Assembly (NCBI RefSeq): GCF_008831285.2
Contig: NC_045142.1
Coordinates: 13,891,354 to 13,955,353 of the forward strand
Origin: Nymphaea colorata
Taxonomy: Eukaryota > Streptophyta > Magnoliopsida > Nymphaeales > Nymphaeaceae
DNA: 64,000 nt
Reading direction: 5' to 3'
Shown here: positions 14,101-25,533 of the stretch, piece by piece
Layout: each line of letters begins with the position of its first letter
Numbering within the stretch: the first letter of the stretch is position 1
The notes under the pieces: model-generated
Told to the model about the DNA's origin: nothing
The model's input: only the letters and a program-made list of their open reading frames with translations
Databases searched by the model: none
Made by a program: the position numbers and the translations under genes

Positions 14101-15815
14101 ATTAACAACGTCTTATCCACATTCAATTTAATGTGCATGATCAAATGAATCAATAAAATTCCACTATTATTGATACAAACTTGGGATTTCTTTCTCATAG
14201 ATAATTCACTATTGATGTAACAACAAGTTCAAGTGATTGGATTAACTACAAGGGATCGAACTAATGCATAGACCCCACTTATATACATATGAACTTGTGA
14301 TTTGAATAAACTAAATCATTCATTATAGATGTAATAACAAGTGAGACACATTAGACTAAATATCGATGAGCAAATCAATCCCTTAAATCTCATTAATTTT
14401 CTTTAAACTTGTGATTACAATAGACAAATCATTCAATGTGAATGCATCAACAAGTTAACCACATTCAATTAAATATGTGTGATCAAATGAATGAATTAAA
14501 TCTCTCGGGCATTGATACGAACTTATGATTTAAATCTCTTAGATCAATCATTAGATATATAACTACATGTTCAACTCATTTGATTAACTGCAAGGGATCA
14601 AACTAGTGTGCAGATCCCATTTGTATCCACGTGAACTTGTGATTGCAATCATTTAAACCATTCATTATAGATGCAATAACAAGTGGAACACATCACATTT
14701 AGTGTGATTGAGCAAATGAATAACCTGAATCTCATTCAATTTCGTTTAAACATGTGATTTCAATCTACTAAATCATTTAATATGTATTAAAAAATGTTAT
14801 ACACATTTAATTTAATATGTGTGATCAAATCAAGCACTTAAATCCGACTCGTATTGAGGGAACTATGCGATTTCAATCCCTTAAATCGTTCGTCATAGAT
14901 GTAACATGAAGTTAAACTCATTAAATTGGATACAAGGGATCGAACAAAAGCATTGGTCCATTTTGTATCTATATAAACTAGTGATTTTAGTCTTTTAAAC
15001 CATTCATTGCAGACTTTATAACAAACGAAACATATTAGATTAAGCACAAGAGATCATATGAATGAGTTGAATGTCATTCATTTTCATACAAACGTGTGAT
15101 TTCAGTTCTGTAAATCATTCAATGTGAATGCATCAACAGGTTAACCACATTCAATTAAATATGTGTGATCAAATGAATCAATTAAATCTCTCGGGCATTG
15201 ATACGAACTTATGATTTAAATCTCTTAGATCAATCATTAGATATATAACTACATGTTCAACTCATTTGATTAACTGCAAGTGATCGAACTAAAGCGTAGA
15301 TCACAATTGTATCCACGTGAACTTGTGTTTATATATCTAATGATTGATTTAAGAGATTTAAATCATAAGTTCGTATCAATGCCCGAGAGGTTTAATTCAT
15401 TCATTGATCACACATATTTAATTGAATGTGGTTAACTTGTTGATGCATTCACATTGAATGATTTGTCGATTGTAATCACAAGTTTAAAAGAAAATTAATG
15501 AGATTCAAGCGATTGATTTGCTCATCGATATTTAATCTAATGTGTCTCACTTGTTATTACATATATAATGAATGACGTAGTTGATTCAAATCACAAGTTC
15601 ATATGTATATAAGTGGGATCTATGCATTAGACTAAATCAGTCAATGTGAATGTAACAATAAGTTAACCACTTTCAATTAAATATGTGTGATCCAATGAAT
15701 CAACTCTTTAGATATGTAACTACAAGTTCAACTCACTGGATTAACAGCAATGGATCAAACTAATACTTAGATCCCATTTGTATCTATATGAACTTCTGAT
15801 TCGCAATCATTTAAA

Positions 15816-15915
15816 NNNNNNNNNNNNNNNNNNNNNNNNNNNNNNNNNNNNNNNNNNNNNNNNNNNNNNNNNNNNNNNNNNNNNNNNNNNNNNNNNNNNN
15901 NNNNNNNNNNNNNNN
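15816..15915. other. Assembly gap of 100 N
   Basis: Exactly 100 undetermined bases, a conventional placeholder for a gap of unknown size. Satellite lies to the left, non-satellite sequence to the right, so the array edge is not sequenced. Confidence 0.99.
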
Positions 15916-16840
15916 TATCAATTTGGCGACTAGATCTACTTCCCCCAATCTACTTCCCTCTCTTGCGGATTCATCTTGGTAGAACAGTAATCTCTCTCAA
16001 ATATCTTGTTCTAGCCAATGAGAACTTGCTGTCTGGATCTTGAAGGTAGCGGAATACCGGAGAGCAACATCCTAGTTGCTGGAATCTCATCTCCGGTGAG
16101 CACGTGGAGACCCCAAGCGAGGCCTTGGGAGGTATATTCCGGTTCACCCTATAGAACTGTGAGTTGGGTGCAATTTCTTTAAGCCGTCCAAGAACCTTAA
16201 GAACATAAAAATATACATAAGTTCAGTGAACAAGTGATGAAAATATAATTATGATGCAGATGCAGGGAATCTTAACTATCAGACACAAAAAATGAAAAAA
16301 CAAATTAGGAATTAATATGTTTGCAAAATAATTCAGCTAACTAACTTGGTTCGTACCTTTTAGAAAAAAACAATCAAGAAGCATATGCTCTAATTTCTGA
16401 CAATCCTAGTGAAGACCAACAAACACATGAAATCAATACCAAGGTCTAACAACTCCAACATTCACAGTTCTTCAACCATACCTCGGTTAGGACATGTGCA
16501 ACTTAGCTACATGGTTTTAAACAGAATCAAATGCTCAATGAAAAGAACACGACAGTTAACAATCAAACCAGAACTACTATAATTAAGATTCAAACAAGCA
16601 TGGAACCACAACACTACTTTAACCCATGTCCCTACCATGCTAGACTATACACAAAAAGTACTCTAGTCAACTTACGCACTACATAAAACTGTCTCAAAAT
16701 AAGCATGGCCATAAATAAAATAATGAACATGGGTCTCAAAGTCTAAAGACTCTAAACCAGGTTGACACTCAACAATAAGACCAAACCTCAACTAAAATGA
16801 TCTAAAGAGAATTAGTATTCCCTCGTATACTCACCAATCA
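15916..16840. other. Non-satellite stretch, nothing recognised
   Basis: Ordinary-composition sequence directly after the gap. The minus strand between about 15980 and 16210 has moderately long open stretches that look exon-like, but I could not match them to a family or find a consistent set of splice sites. No RNA gene seen. Confidence 0.4.
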
Positions 16841-16844
16841 GGAA

Positions 16845-18531
16845 TATAGCAAAAGACGTCAAGTTTTCTTTGCAAAGAATTGAACTTTGAAATGGCTTGT
16901 TATTTTCAAAGTCTTGCCCATAAGCTTTTAGTGCATGTTGTGTGGAAAAGACAAAGTTCTTTTACCTGAAGCATTTGATGAAGTATTAGGATTGGGAATC
17001 GCACCGATGCTATCAAGTCTCACGAAGGGATTTCTTTCCATTTTCAAGGTGTGAGCATAAAGAAATTGTTATCTGCTTCATAGGAACCAAAGAAAAGGAG
17101 TAGATATTAACCTCGAATCATTCATAGACAAAGGATCTGCAATCCTGCATCCCTTGGCAGACACTTTTTCTTTCTTGCTTTCTTTGTCATTGATTTTCTT
17201 TTGCTTTTCTTGCTTTTTTGTTGTTCGTCTTCTTTGTCATTTCAATTTTTTTTTAGGCCGGCCTTCACCTTTGAGGGGAATACCTCACCACCCCAAAGGC
17301 TACTACAGAACGCCATCCCTTTGATGGTTTGGTGTAGCTTTGTCACGTGTCATACCCACTTCAACTTATCAGTTTCAACGAGACAAAGTGTTCATAGGTT
17401 GTTATCTTCGTGGAATACACATAAATCACCTTTATGCATACCCAGTACACCCGATTACTAACCCAGAGGAACAACTACACTCGCCCTGAGCCCATCTCTC
17501 AACACTCATTTTGCTACTTGCCAAGGTTTCAAAGAACACTCAGGCTTCCACCTCTTCGCACTTTCATGTTTGATTCTTGCAGATGTTTGATTGCGAAGGC
17601 AAATAACATTTCCTAATCCTTGAGCTCCGCGACATCACTGAACCCATCTTCATAGCTGACACAAAGAATCTTTCCAGTCTTCTCCTTCAATTGACTGATA
17701 GCAAGGGCTTGAAACTTCCTCCTTGACCCTCAAAGGAATACCTAAGACAAATCGAAGGTACATCGTCATGTAGCAAAATTCCTTTTCAAAAATAGTTGGT
17801 TTATTAAAACTCCTTGACGTCAAGTGATATATTACCTAGATTGTTTATAAAACCAAGTGACCTTTGGTTGGAAGAAGAGAAATGACTAGGATGGTTTTTG
17901 CAAACTAAACATAGCAAGAAAGCACTCCCCTTGAACTCACACTGTAAACATAGGGCTTTGTGATGGAAGGGTTCATAACAAGATGAATTCCTTAGACTTC
18001 TCCTATTGTAAGGGTTTGTTGAGAAAAAGGGGAAAAAATGACTAAGAGAAAAGGTTAATTCCAACTCCGCTACCCAATTAAAACACCACTTTCAAAGCTG
18101 ACGCGAAAGTTGAAGGTTGACAAGATGAAAGGATGAATTCCATAGCCCATGACACATAATAATGTAGGTGTAACTTTGAGGAATGGTAGGAGGGAAAGGT
18201 ACTCTTTGCCTTCCATTTCATATAAAATAAATTAATTCAGATTGTTGAAGAGATATAACACACTAGAAATGAAAAACATGACAGCTCAATCCTCTCAACC
18301 TAATCAGCAGCAGCAAGATTCAATCTGCTTGTTGTCAAAAACCGTAACATATACAACATGTCTTCTAATTGCCACAGCAATTGGTACTGATGCAGACCTT
18401 CAAATAAGTCAACAACTAATTCAAAATCAGTCAGTAAAATTTATAGCAGCAAACTATCTCATTTTTTCTTTGAGAAAGAAGCCCCAACTTGGCAAACAAA
18501 ACAAATCACACATACCCAAGCTATGATACCA
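16845..18531 (-). mobile_element. Dispersed repeat family A, copy 1 (probable LTR-retroelement internal region)
   Basis: This segment aligns in order with 29705-31039. Shared blocks: the GACGTCAAGTTTT region (16856 against 29727), a conserved core at about 17250-17540 against 30095-30365 containing AATACCTCACCACCCC and ATAAATCACCTTTATGC, the TCCTTGACRTCAA block (17810 against 30665), and a primer-binding-site-like end (18520-18531 against 31028-31039). Read on the minus strand the element would start with the binding site and run to lower coordinates. I see no gag or pol frame, so it resembles a non-autonomous or LARD-like remnant. A fragment of the same family lies in the opposite direction at 59385-59640. 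Confidence 0.65.
18520..18531 (-). promoter_or_regulatory. Primer-binding-site-like motif (initiator Met tRNA)
   Basis: Minus strand reads TGGTATCATAGC, one mismatch from the plant retrotransposon primer-binding site TGGTATCAGAGC. It marks the right-hand end of family A copy 1. Confidence 0.5.
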
Positions 18532-20494
18532 TGTGAACAAACTAAATATCTCACAAATAGGCAAATCTATGACACTTCTGAATCACAAATTAATTTGTTA
18601 AGAACCTCACAAATAGCCCTTTAAGAACTTGATTGACCAACAAACAGAAAACAACATGAGCTGTTGGGATCTCCAACAGCTTGAAACATAGCCCATGCAG
18701 AGTCCTCGGCTCTCTACAGCTAAAATATTCAGCTGGTAAAGCGGAAAAAGAAAATAAAATAAAATAAAATAAAAGACCACAAAGATAAGAAAAATAAAAA
18801 ATAAGAGATTACACAAAGAAAAAAAAATACATACTGCTGACTTCTAACATAGTAGATGTCATCTACAGTAAAAGATCTTCAGTGTTTCATAGCAACATAT
18901 GAAAATCATGTCCACCACAGTAAGCATTTTCATTTACTTATGCCACATACCAAGACTCGTTTAACCAATCCCTTGGCATTACAATGCAGAAGAACCCATA
19001 TGAATGAATGCATACAGATATGCAAATATCATAACTGGATTGGAAAGCAATCGATGATCACATGATGATTACAAAAAAATCAATACTGACTACAAAAAAA
19101 AAAATCAATACTGATTTAAATAATTCTGCTTCTCCTGGGACGCCTCAAAGATTAACATGAAAAAAGGGAAGTTAAAGAATTAAATTGCCTAAGAATTACT
19201 TATGAAAGCTAATGACAGACTTAACGTACTCCAATGTGAATGAAATACAAAAAAGTGCTGTTGAAGCATACCAAAAACAAGGTATACATACACACAAAAA
19301 TTTCGTGAAACAACTTGAGGACTAGCACAATGAAGACAACAAATCAGTGAGAGAGACAGGAAAAGATAACATACAAGAGCTGCGTCGGCCATGGCAGACG
19401 CAGAGCCTTAGCCAGAGGGAGAGAGAACAGGTTAACATAGATGTTTCAGAAATGACCTCATATGAGAACACCCACCAGTGATTAGGGCTGGACCACCTTC
19501 TTTCCTCAGGCCAGGGCTGTAAATCAAAGACAAAGAATGAGTATCTAAGCAGAGAAAGGCATTTTGTCTCGGCCATGGCCTACTCAGAACCTGGATTGAG
19601 CGACAAAAAGGGAGAGGGGGTGGAGAAAGAAGGTTTAGTGCATACCTTGAAGAAGAGAGGGAGCTCAGAGGGAGACGGGTTGCATGGCAGTTGAAGAAGA
19701 AGAGGGGAGATGCAGGGGAAGAGCCTGCGGCTGAGATGTTTCACCGAGAGGACAGGGAAAGAAGTTGAAGAAGAAGAGGGGAGACGCAGGGGAAGAGCCT
19801 GCGGCTGAGAGGTTTCATCGAGAGGAAAGGGAAAGTGTGTGGGATGGAGTTTAGAAGTTCATCTGGGTTTAAATGTTAGGGAAAGCAAACAATTTCTTGG
19901 TGAGAGAGAGAGACGAACGTTGAATACCTGAATGAGGCCGAACGGCTTCCTTGTTGGGAACTAATTTCGATTTCCCATTATTGCGGAATTCCTTAATTTT
20001 CTTGCTTTCCATTAATGAATAACAAATAGTCCAACTGCAGATTAAAAAGGACATTCATATTAGATTATTCCAGTCCCTTTAATTGTACGTACATGGTAAA
20101 TTGGTGGATCCGGTGCCCACCAATTAACATCCAAATACTCAATTTAATGTGTTCACAGACCCAATAGTCATCAATGCTTTCCAAAACCTTTATCCAAAAA
20201 TTAGGATCTGTATCCCATGGGAAATAAGCAGGTCCAAAAAACTGCAAGGTTTCAAAGTGACCCAGTTTTGATTAGGCAATTTCTTGTGAAAAAGGCCACA
20301 ATCGACGATCGATTTCTGCCGAGGTCTTCAGCTAAATACAAACAAATGAGGGAGAGGGGGGCGGGCAACATGATGTACCCCCATCCCTCATCTGTCGTAT
20401 CAGCCACTCGACTCACTGCATGCGGCCAATGACTGCCCATATATTTATTTATTTACTATATATGTATATATATGTATACGTATATTTATTTATT

Positions 20495-20525
<31 letters not shown>

Positions 20526-22080
20526 CATACACACACTCTCTCTCTCTCTCATACAAGGCTTTTCTAACAACACTTAACCACTTAAAATCCTTCAAATGAA
20601 ATCCATTGGTCAACATGATCTCTTACGCCTATGGTCTACTTTTTCCAATCATTTGTATCTACTCCTTCGAATTGCTTCAATTGATCAAAATTTTGTGGTC
20701 GTATGAATTTTCAGTATGTTACCATCTTTCCCCTTCTTCAACATTGTTGACTGTCTCATTGTATGAGTATGATTTGAATGACCTTAGCAAGTATGAGATG
20801 TATATTCATGCTTAACATGATGTCAGTATCACCCTTCATTAGCTTTAAAGGCTTGGCATCATGGATAACAAATCTACTCACTTGTGTTGGACATGCTGTT
20901 TGCTTGCAACCCATACTGATAAGACAATGTACCAATTCACTAAGTGTAGAAGAGCAGATTAAAATGTCATACAATTACCGTGGTAGTCATCAAACCAATA
21001 ACATCAAACGCCTAATATCTCTACTTTTGAGAGAGCAAGGCTAAAGTAGTATCAGCATTCTATCAGACAATATAAAATCGATAAAACAAGATAATAGACA
21101 AATAGTATCATTAATGAACGAACATCAATGGGAATCTAGCAAACAAAACACCTTTTATAAAGCTTTGACAAAAATTTTACACTCAGTTTACGACTGGAGA
21201 CCTATTATGACATGTCTAGACAATTGCATAAATGAAAGGAATTGCATCATGGATTCATAAATACATACATCAGCGTCCAATGAAAGCAGTCAACAACTTT
21301 CCATAGATTGAGTGAGAGAGAGAGACAGTGATACGAAGTTTGCATTACACAACAATGTCTTGAGGAGTACACACGAAAAGTTAGAAAATGCACTCTCAAG
21401 GTTTCTGTATGTGATTGTGGTTTTATGAGATACAATGTGCTTTTTGTCTGTAAGAAAGCTAAACATTGCACAGAAATTCATGAGAAATGAGGGGAAACGA
21501 ACTCTCAAGCTTCCCATATGTGATTAATGATCATTAAAATCAATGAGGAAACACATAGGTTTCTCTTTAATGAAAGCAGTCTCTTGCACAGAAATTCAAG
21601 AGAAATGTCGGACATTGGTGTATCATGGTTCCAATATGTGATTACTGATCATTGTTACCAACAAGGAAAAATGCTTTTCTAGAGTATATCCTTCCCCTAA
21701 GTAGAATGTGTACAATCATGGCCAAGCTTGTCTATAGCTGAATATTGAACTTTCCACAAGCTTTACTTCAAAATCATTGCTCATATATGGCACAATCAAA
21801 ACTAAAGCAGTTTCTATATTTAACAAGGATTTGAACTAACCTTTCTTTCTCAAAGACTGAAATGATTTCTCTGCTTTAGTACGTGTAAATCGATGATGGG
21901 TTTCCTTGGTATTTCAGCACGTGCAAATCAACATTTTCACTTACCAATTTGGGGCATTTACTAATTGACCCAAACTTCAGAGGTAATGTCGGAATTTATG
22001 AACTGTTCTAAGCCCGCTGCCTGGTTCACCACAGCTTAAGAGTGGCCCTCCATATCAGTATATATGCATTCTTTACCATC
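18532..22080. other. Long intergenic stretch without a recognisable gene
   Basis: No frame here matched a family I recognise. It holds GA-rich purine runs at about 19600-19850, where a block of about 60-70 bp (GGGGAAGAGCCTGCGGCTGA and surroundings) occurs twice, near 19718 and 19790. It also holds microsatellites at 20440-20550. Short open frames on both strands show no conserved motif. Likely transposon debris. Confidence 0.5.
20440..20552. repeat. TA/TTTA and CT microsatellite cluster
   Basis: Alternating TATGTATA and TTTA tracts are followed by a pure (TA)n run at about 20501-20525, a short CA tract and a (CT)n run at about 20536-20550. Confidence 0.95.
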
Positions 22081-22085
22081 GAAGG

Positions 22086-22461
22086 TGTGCTCTCCTTGTA
22101 CCATCTTGCAGGCCACTAGGACCTTCTCCCTATCAATTTTTGAGTAAGGAACTCCCATACCAACCATGATTTTATCCTTCTCCTCCAAGTAGTCAAACTT
22201 GTAACCCAGTCAAGGTTGGGAGTGACAATTTCTGGCTCCAAGAACTGGGGCACTGGTATGTAACCTCTCCCCCTCTCCTTGTAATCGGCCTATGATTTCA
22301 TCCCCAATGGTCTGATATCCCTCAAAACCCTTGCAATCGGATCTCGAAGAACCCTTCGGAATTTTATGAGGCTTTTCCCTGATTCTCATAGACTTGCCAT
22401 TGGTAAGAGAATGCCCAACGTTGAACTTGCCCCCTTTTGGAACATGATTGCAATTCACCAA
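22086..22461 (-). pseudogene. Degraded continuation of the 22661-23332 coding region
   Basis: Downstream of the 223-codon frame on the same strand, two further open blocks in different frames can be read. One is about 80 codons (22210-22461, containing GFEGYQTIGDEIIGRLQGEG). The other, lower down at about 22086-22200, contains KFDYLEEKDKIMVGMGVPYS and the sequence KECIYTDMEGHS before a stop. Both look protein-like but I recognise no family. They may be later parts of the same captured or retroelement-borne gene, now separated by frameshifts. Confidence 0.35.
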
Positions 22462-22660
22462 GGGAAAAAGGTCACCAACTGTAATATCAAATAGTGGTGC
22501 CTGTTATTATCTTCGTTCCCTCCCGTCCCTACATCTTGCTTTGAGTCGCCAGCCTCATCTCCTCCTTGATCACCTGACTATTCATGCCATTCCCCCACGG
22601 CGGGTTCCATGGCTGCTTTGCACTCCTTCCATTCGCAAGTGAGGCCTCCAGCAAAGCGAC

Positions 22661-23332
22661 TTAGCGCTCTGCCGATAACTCCACATAAACATAAGAAGAA
22701 TTATGTGTACCTTGCCGTTTGACTATTGGTGATAGGGCAATGGTGCCTTTCTTGGGTGATCGAACGAATGTGCCCCCATGGCCTAAATGGTGCTTCCCAA
22801 TTCCAACTATTTCTATTTCCAACTTGAATCGACATGAAGTATGAATGAACATCCAAGATTTCATAAAATCTGGCTCATTCCTTTTTTCATCAACATTAAC
22901 GATTGTATGGCCATTTTCTTGTAGGTTCCCTTCACTTCCTGCAATCTCTTGCTTCATGACCTCAACGCAAGGGAAATTATTGTTGCTACCATAAAAAACG
23001 AGTTGATGACAGGCCTTAACCGTCTCTTTGTCTTGAGAGGCGGACACTACCTTTGCTATTTGTTCTCCATCCTTGTATGACAACTCTAGAATGTTCTCAG
23101 TTCTGATCACCTTACCATCTAAGTTGTTAAGCAATTGTTCCAGGTCTTTGAAAGCCTTTTGCTTTGCCATTATCATTCCCAATCTCTTATCCATGGATTC
23201 TCGGGAATGCTTGATCTTCCCAACCTTCCTTTCCATCGCCTCCGTGAACTTGTCCATCATTTGGTTCTCTTCCTCCAATTGCTTGCAGAAGGATTCAAGA
23301 ACTGCGGGATCCTCATCCTCATCAACAGACAA
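22661..23332 (-). CDS. Unrecognised coiled-coil protein, 223 codons, inside an LTR-like unit
   Basis: This is the longest clean single-exon frame in the island apart from the TOC159 fragment. The product starts MSVDEDEDPAVLESFCKQLE, then has a charged heptad-like region at about residues 15-75 (EEENQMMDKFTEAMERKVGK and on) typical of a coiled coil, and a C-terminal half that is basic and glycine-rich near residues 180-205. I see no zinc knuckle, protease or polymerase motif, so it is not an ordinary copia or gypsy gag-pol. It begins about 40 bp downstream of a primer-binding-site-like motif and a promoter-bearing LTR-like block (23383-23800), exactly where a retrotransposon gag would sit. It could be a divergent gag, a host gene fragment carried by a retroelement, or a host gene with a coincidental motif. 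I cannot assign a function. Confidence 0.5.
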   Translation of the reverse strand: MSVDEDEDPAVLESFCKQLEEENQMMDKFTEAMERKVGKIKHSRESMDKRLGMIMAKQKAFKDLEQLLNNLDGKVIRTENILELSYKDGEQIAKVVSASQDKETVKACHQLVFYGSNNNFPCVEVMKQEIAGSEGNLQENGHTIVNVDEKRNEPDFMKSWMFIHTSCRFKLEIEIVGIGKHHLGHGGTFVRSPKKGTIALSPIVKRQGTHNSSYVYVELSAER

Positions 23333-23370
23333 TGTGAAGAGGTGGTTTGGTATGGTGAAGAAGACGACCG

Positions 23371-23382
23371 GCTATGATACCA
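23371..23382 (-). promoter_or_regulatory. Primer-binding-site-like motif next to LTR-like block
   Basis: Minus strand reads TGGTATCATAGC, followed by CGG. It has one mismatch to the initiator-Met primer-binding site and the same variant as at 18520. It lies between the LTR-like block and the start of the 223-codon frame. Confidence 0.55.
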
Positions 23383-23800
23383 TTTTAGCCACCACCTGCT
23401 AACTTCCACCTGCTACAAGAAAACACTCACCCACACACACTGTCAAAAGCCTGTTAGAGCAACCCTCACCAGAGGAAATCCCTAGTTCATCGATAACCCT
23501 AACGACCCCCACAATTCCCTTATTTATAGTGATCTTCTCGATCAGTCCAGTAGACCCGATTCTTGATCCGAACCCTAGACTGTAACAGTCTCCAACCTGG
23601 TTCTTGAAATCGAGAGGCTCCTCAACTCGAACCGAGATGTCTCCCCAACTTGGTTCTTGAAACCGAGTTGCTCCCCGACCCGGTTCTTGAAGCTGATACA
23701 TCACTCCAACTCGGTTCTTCAAACCGAGATGCCTCCCCAACCCGGTTCTATGAAACGACCCCCACAACTAAACTCTGCTATGCCGAGAGGTAAAACTCCA
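23383..23800 (-). mobile_element. LTR-like promoter block
   Basis: On the minus strand this block shows the order expected of an LTR: a repeat-rich upstream part (23592-23755), a TATA box (CTATAAATA, 23521-23529), then about 140 bp of transcribed leader, ending just before a primer-binding-site-like motif at 23382. I could not fix the outer 5' end or find the partner LTR below 22000, so this may be a truncated element. An ordinary host promoter with a leader is the alternative. Confidence 0.5.
23592..23755. repeat. 30-31-bp direct repeats upstream of the TATA box
   Basis: Units related to CTCCCCAACCCGGTTCTTGA start at about 23592, 23622, 23645, 23675, 23706 and 23737. The last four are spaced 30, 31 and 31 bp. 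They are GC-richer than the surroundings and contain CGGTTCTTGAAACCGAG-like inverted motifs. Tandem motifs in this position are typical of enhancer repeats in LTR U3 regions. Confidence 0.8.
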
Positions 23801-23939
23801 TTTTGGGAGGTCGATGCAAGGGTGAATTCATACCTGGGTTATGTGGATGATTGAAGGTGTCATGATGAGAGCTGCTAGAGCCAGTCTAGACTATGGAGTA
23901 CCTGTCACGACATGCCAGTCAACCTGCAGAGTGCTGCCA

Positions 23940-24045
23940 GGCCATAATCTCCATAAAAATCAACAAGCACATGACTCTGAACTGTATAACATGCATGAAA
24001 GCCTACCTGCAAACCATGCAATATCTCAGGCATAGGGAGCTCAAG
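23940..24045. repeat. Dispersed repeat B, copy 1
   Basis: Contains CCATAAAAATCAACAAG, ACTGTATAACATGCAT and CCTACCTGCAAACCATGCAA followed by TATCTCAGGCAT. The same order occurs at 26605-26692, where the copy is interrupted by an extra block of about 90 bp and resumes at 26779-26812. Confidence 0.75.
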
Positions 24046-25530
24046 ACACCAGCTTTGCACAGAACTGCATCAGGTTTTATACTTAGAAGAGCCAATATTT
24101 ATCCTTTGTTGAAGAACATCTAGCAGAAATTGACAACCAGCCGTACTTGCTCTGAACAGATGATGGCTTTATACAAAGCTCTCTCCACTTTCGGTGTTGG
24201 ATCGGGGCGTCCTCTTCCATGGCAATTGTGGAAGAAGCTGTGTCATTTTTTTCTCTCTAGGAAAACCTCATTTGATATCTTGCATGTGTGCTCCTAATTT
24301 TGCTACAAATGATAAGGACAAGAAAAGGGCTTGAATAAAAAAAACTCAAACTTCCTTGGTGGCTTTGATGGAAACAGAACATGCTCTTATTTTAGTTTGT
24401 GAGCTTTTCTTTATACCCAGCATGATAAAAAACTAGGGCTCTTTTAGAATCACAGTTCAGGGAGAGAATTATCTTAGCCTTTCCTTTATTATCAAGGGAA
24501 CATAGAATTTCTTACCCTCTCCAAATAAGATGTCATGTTTCTGTCCCGGTTTCCCACTTATCATGACATCTATCACAGTCAAAGAGAGAGGTCACCCTTT
24601 TTCAATAAAAACAACAATCATAAATCGAAATTCTCCGCAATAATAAAAAATATAAAGATTTAAGCTAAATATGCTATGCATGATGTGTGAAACCATAAAG
24701 TTTATCTAAACTAATGCAATGCTACACTTCCTTTGATGGATAAAGTTTTATCTAAACTAATGCAATGCTACACTTCCTTTGATGAATACTCTGCTGCTCA
24801 CAAACCAGTGAAGTGGATGAAGCATTCCTCTTTTGGAATGCACGAGGAAGACTGAATGGATCAGGTTAGGAGGGGACATTGAGAGCATGATCGCCAATAG
24901 TGGATGTTGGGAGTTTTCAAAGAAGACTCAAAAGGAGGGAATGGTCCACGTATTTTGAGACAAATGAGTTGAAATGTGGTTGCCCCTGGTAGCGAATAAA
25001 TATCAGACCACCCACCCATTAGCGATCTTCTGATGTAATTGAATATCGTGGTTGATGGACTACAATTACAAACTTCCTGATACGGATCGTGAAAAATTTG
25101 GTCACGGACTCTTTTCTATCAATGAAGCCTCAACGTAGTCCCACTGAAGAAGGTAACATTCTTCTGTCAAAAGACACTTCAGACAGATTGATCTTGTTCT
25201 GTTCATCGATTGGTTGACAACAGGAGTCTGAATTTCAATACTCGCTTTCATGTAACTCCATAACAATAGAAACAGCCTGACCTTAGTGTTGAGTGATTGA
25301 AGTCAGACTAAATATAGTAGTGCAAAAATTCCTCTTTGTTCCCTAGCCCTGTGCCTGGCTCTGTAAATGTGCGCATTGTGGAAGACTTCTTCCTGTGAAC
25401 CGAAAAAGAACAAACAGAAGACCTCGTCTGGGTCGAAATCCTCATCAAAAAGTCATTCCTGGATCTTCTTCTTCACCTCCTAATATGGTGTTGCTGGTTA
25501 AACTGAAAATCTTCAACCAGACCTGTTTGG
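24046..25530. other. Transposon debris, no gene recognised
   Basis: Contains dispersed repeat C (24599-24700 and 24886-24965), which matches 29368-29546 with an extra segment in this copy. A 45-bp unit beginning ATAAAG is tandemly duplicated within that extra segment (24695-24739 and 24740-24785). No credible coding frame seen. Confidence 0.6.
24599..24965. repeat. Dispersed repeat C, copy 1 (second copy 29368-29546)
   Basis: TTTCAATAAAAACAACAATC through GTGTGAAACCATAAAG at 24599-24700 matches 29368-29467. The match resumes at GCATGATCRCCAATAGTGG (24886 against 29468) and runs to about GAGACAA. The first copy carries about 185 extra bases at the internal break, or the second copy has lost them. 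Confidence 0.8.
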
Positions 25531-25533
25531 TTC

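Larger units (their letters stand above)
1..15815. repeat. Satellite array, 115-bp monomer, ~1.84-kb higher-order repeat
   Basis: The whole stretch is AT-rich tandem repeat. A recurring motif of the type AACTTGTGATTTCAATC returns about every 111-116 bp (measured most cleanly in the sister array at 61219, 61334, 61445, 61559, 61675, 61790). Diverged monomers are arranged in higher-order units: the landmark CCGACTCGTATTGAGGGAAC recurs near 1512, 3369, 5211, 7721, 9215, 13012 and 14844, so the spacings are about 1856, 1842, 2510, 1494, 3797 and 1832 bp. The commonest spacing, about 1840 bp, equals 16 monomers. Short 69-codon frames on the minus strand recur once per unit and are by-products of the repeat, not genes. 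The array runs into an assembly gap, so its true length is unknown. A centromeric or pericentromeric role is inference only. Confidence 0.95.

Noticed and set aside
1507-15047. Repeated 69-codon minus-strand frames (1507, 5205, 7715, 9209, 14838) that look like a conserved small protein family
   Set aside because: They recur once per satellite unit and their conservation is that of the repeat itself. The units at 3363 and 13006 break the frame, and there is no start context or codon bias.
1-15815. CRISPR-like array because of regular repeats
   Set aside because: Repeats are contiguous 115-bp monomers without unique spacers, in a plant nuclear context.
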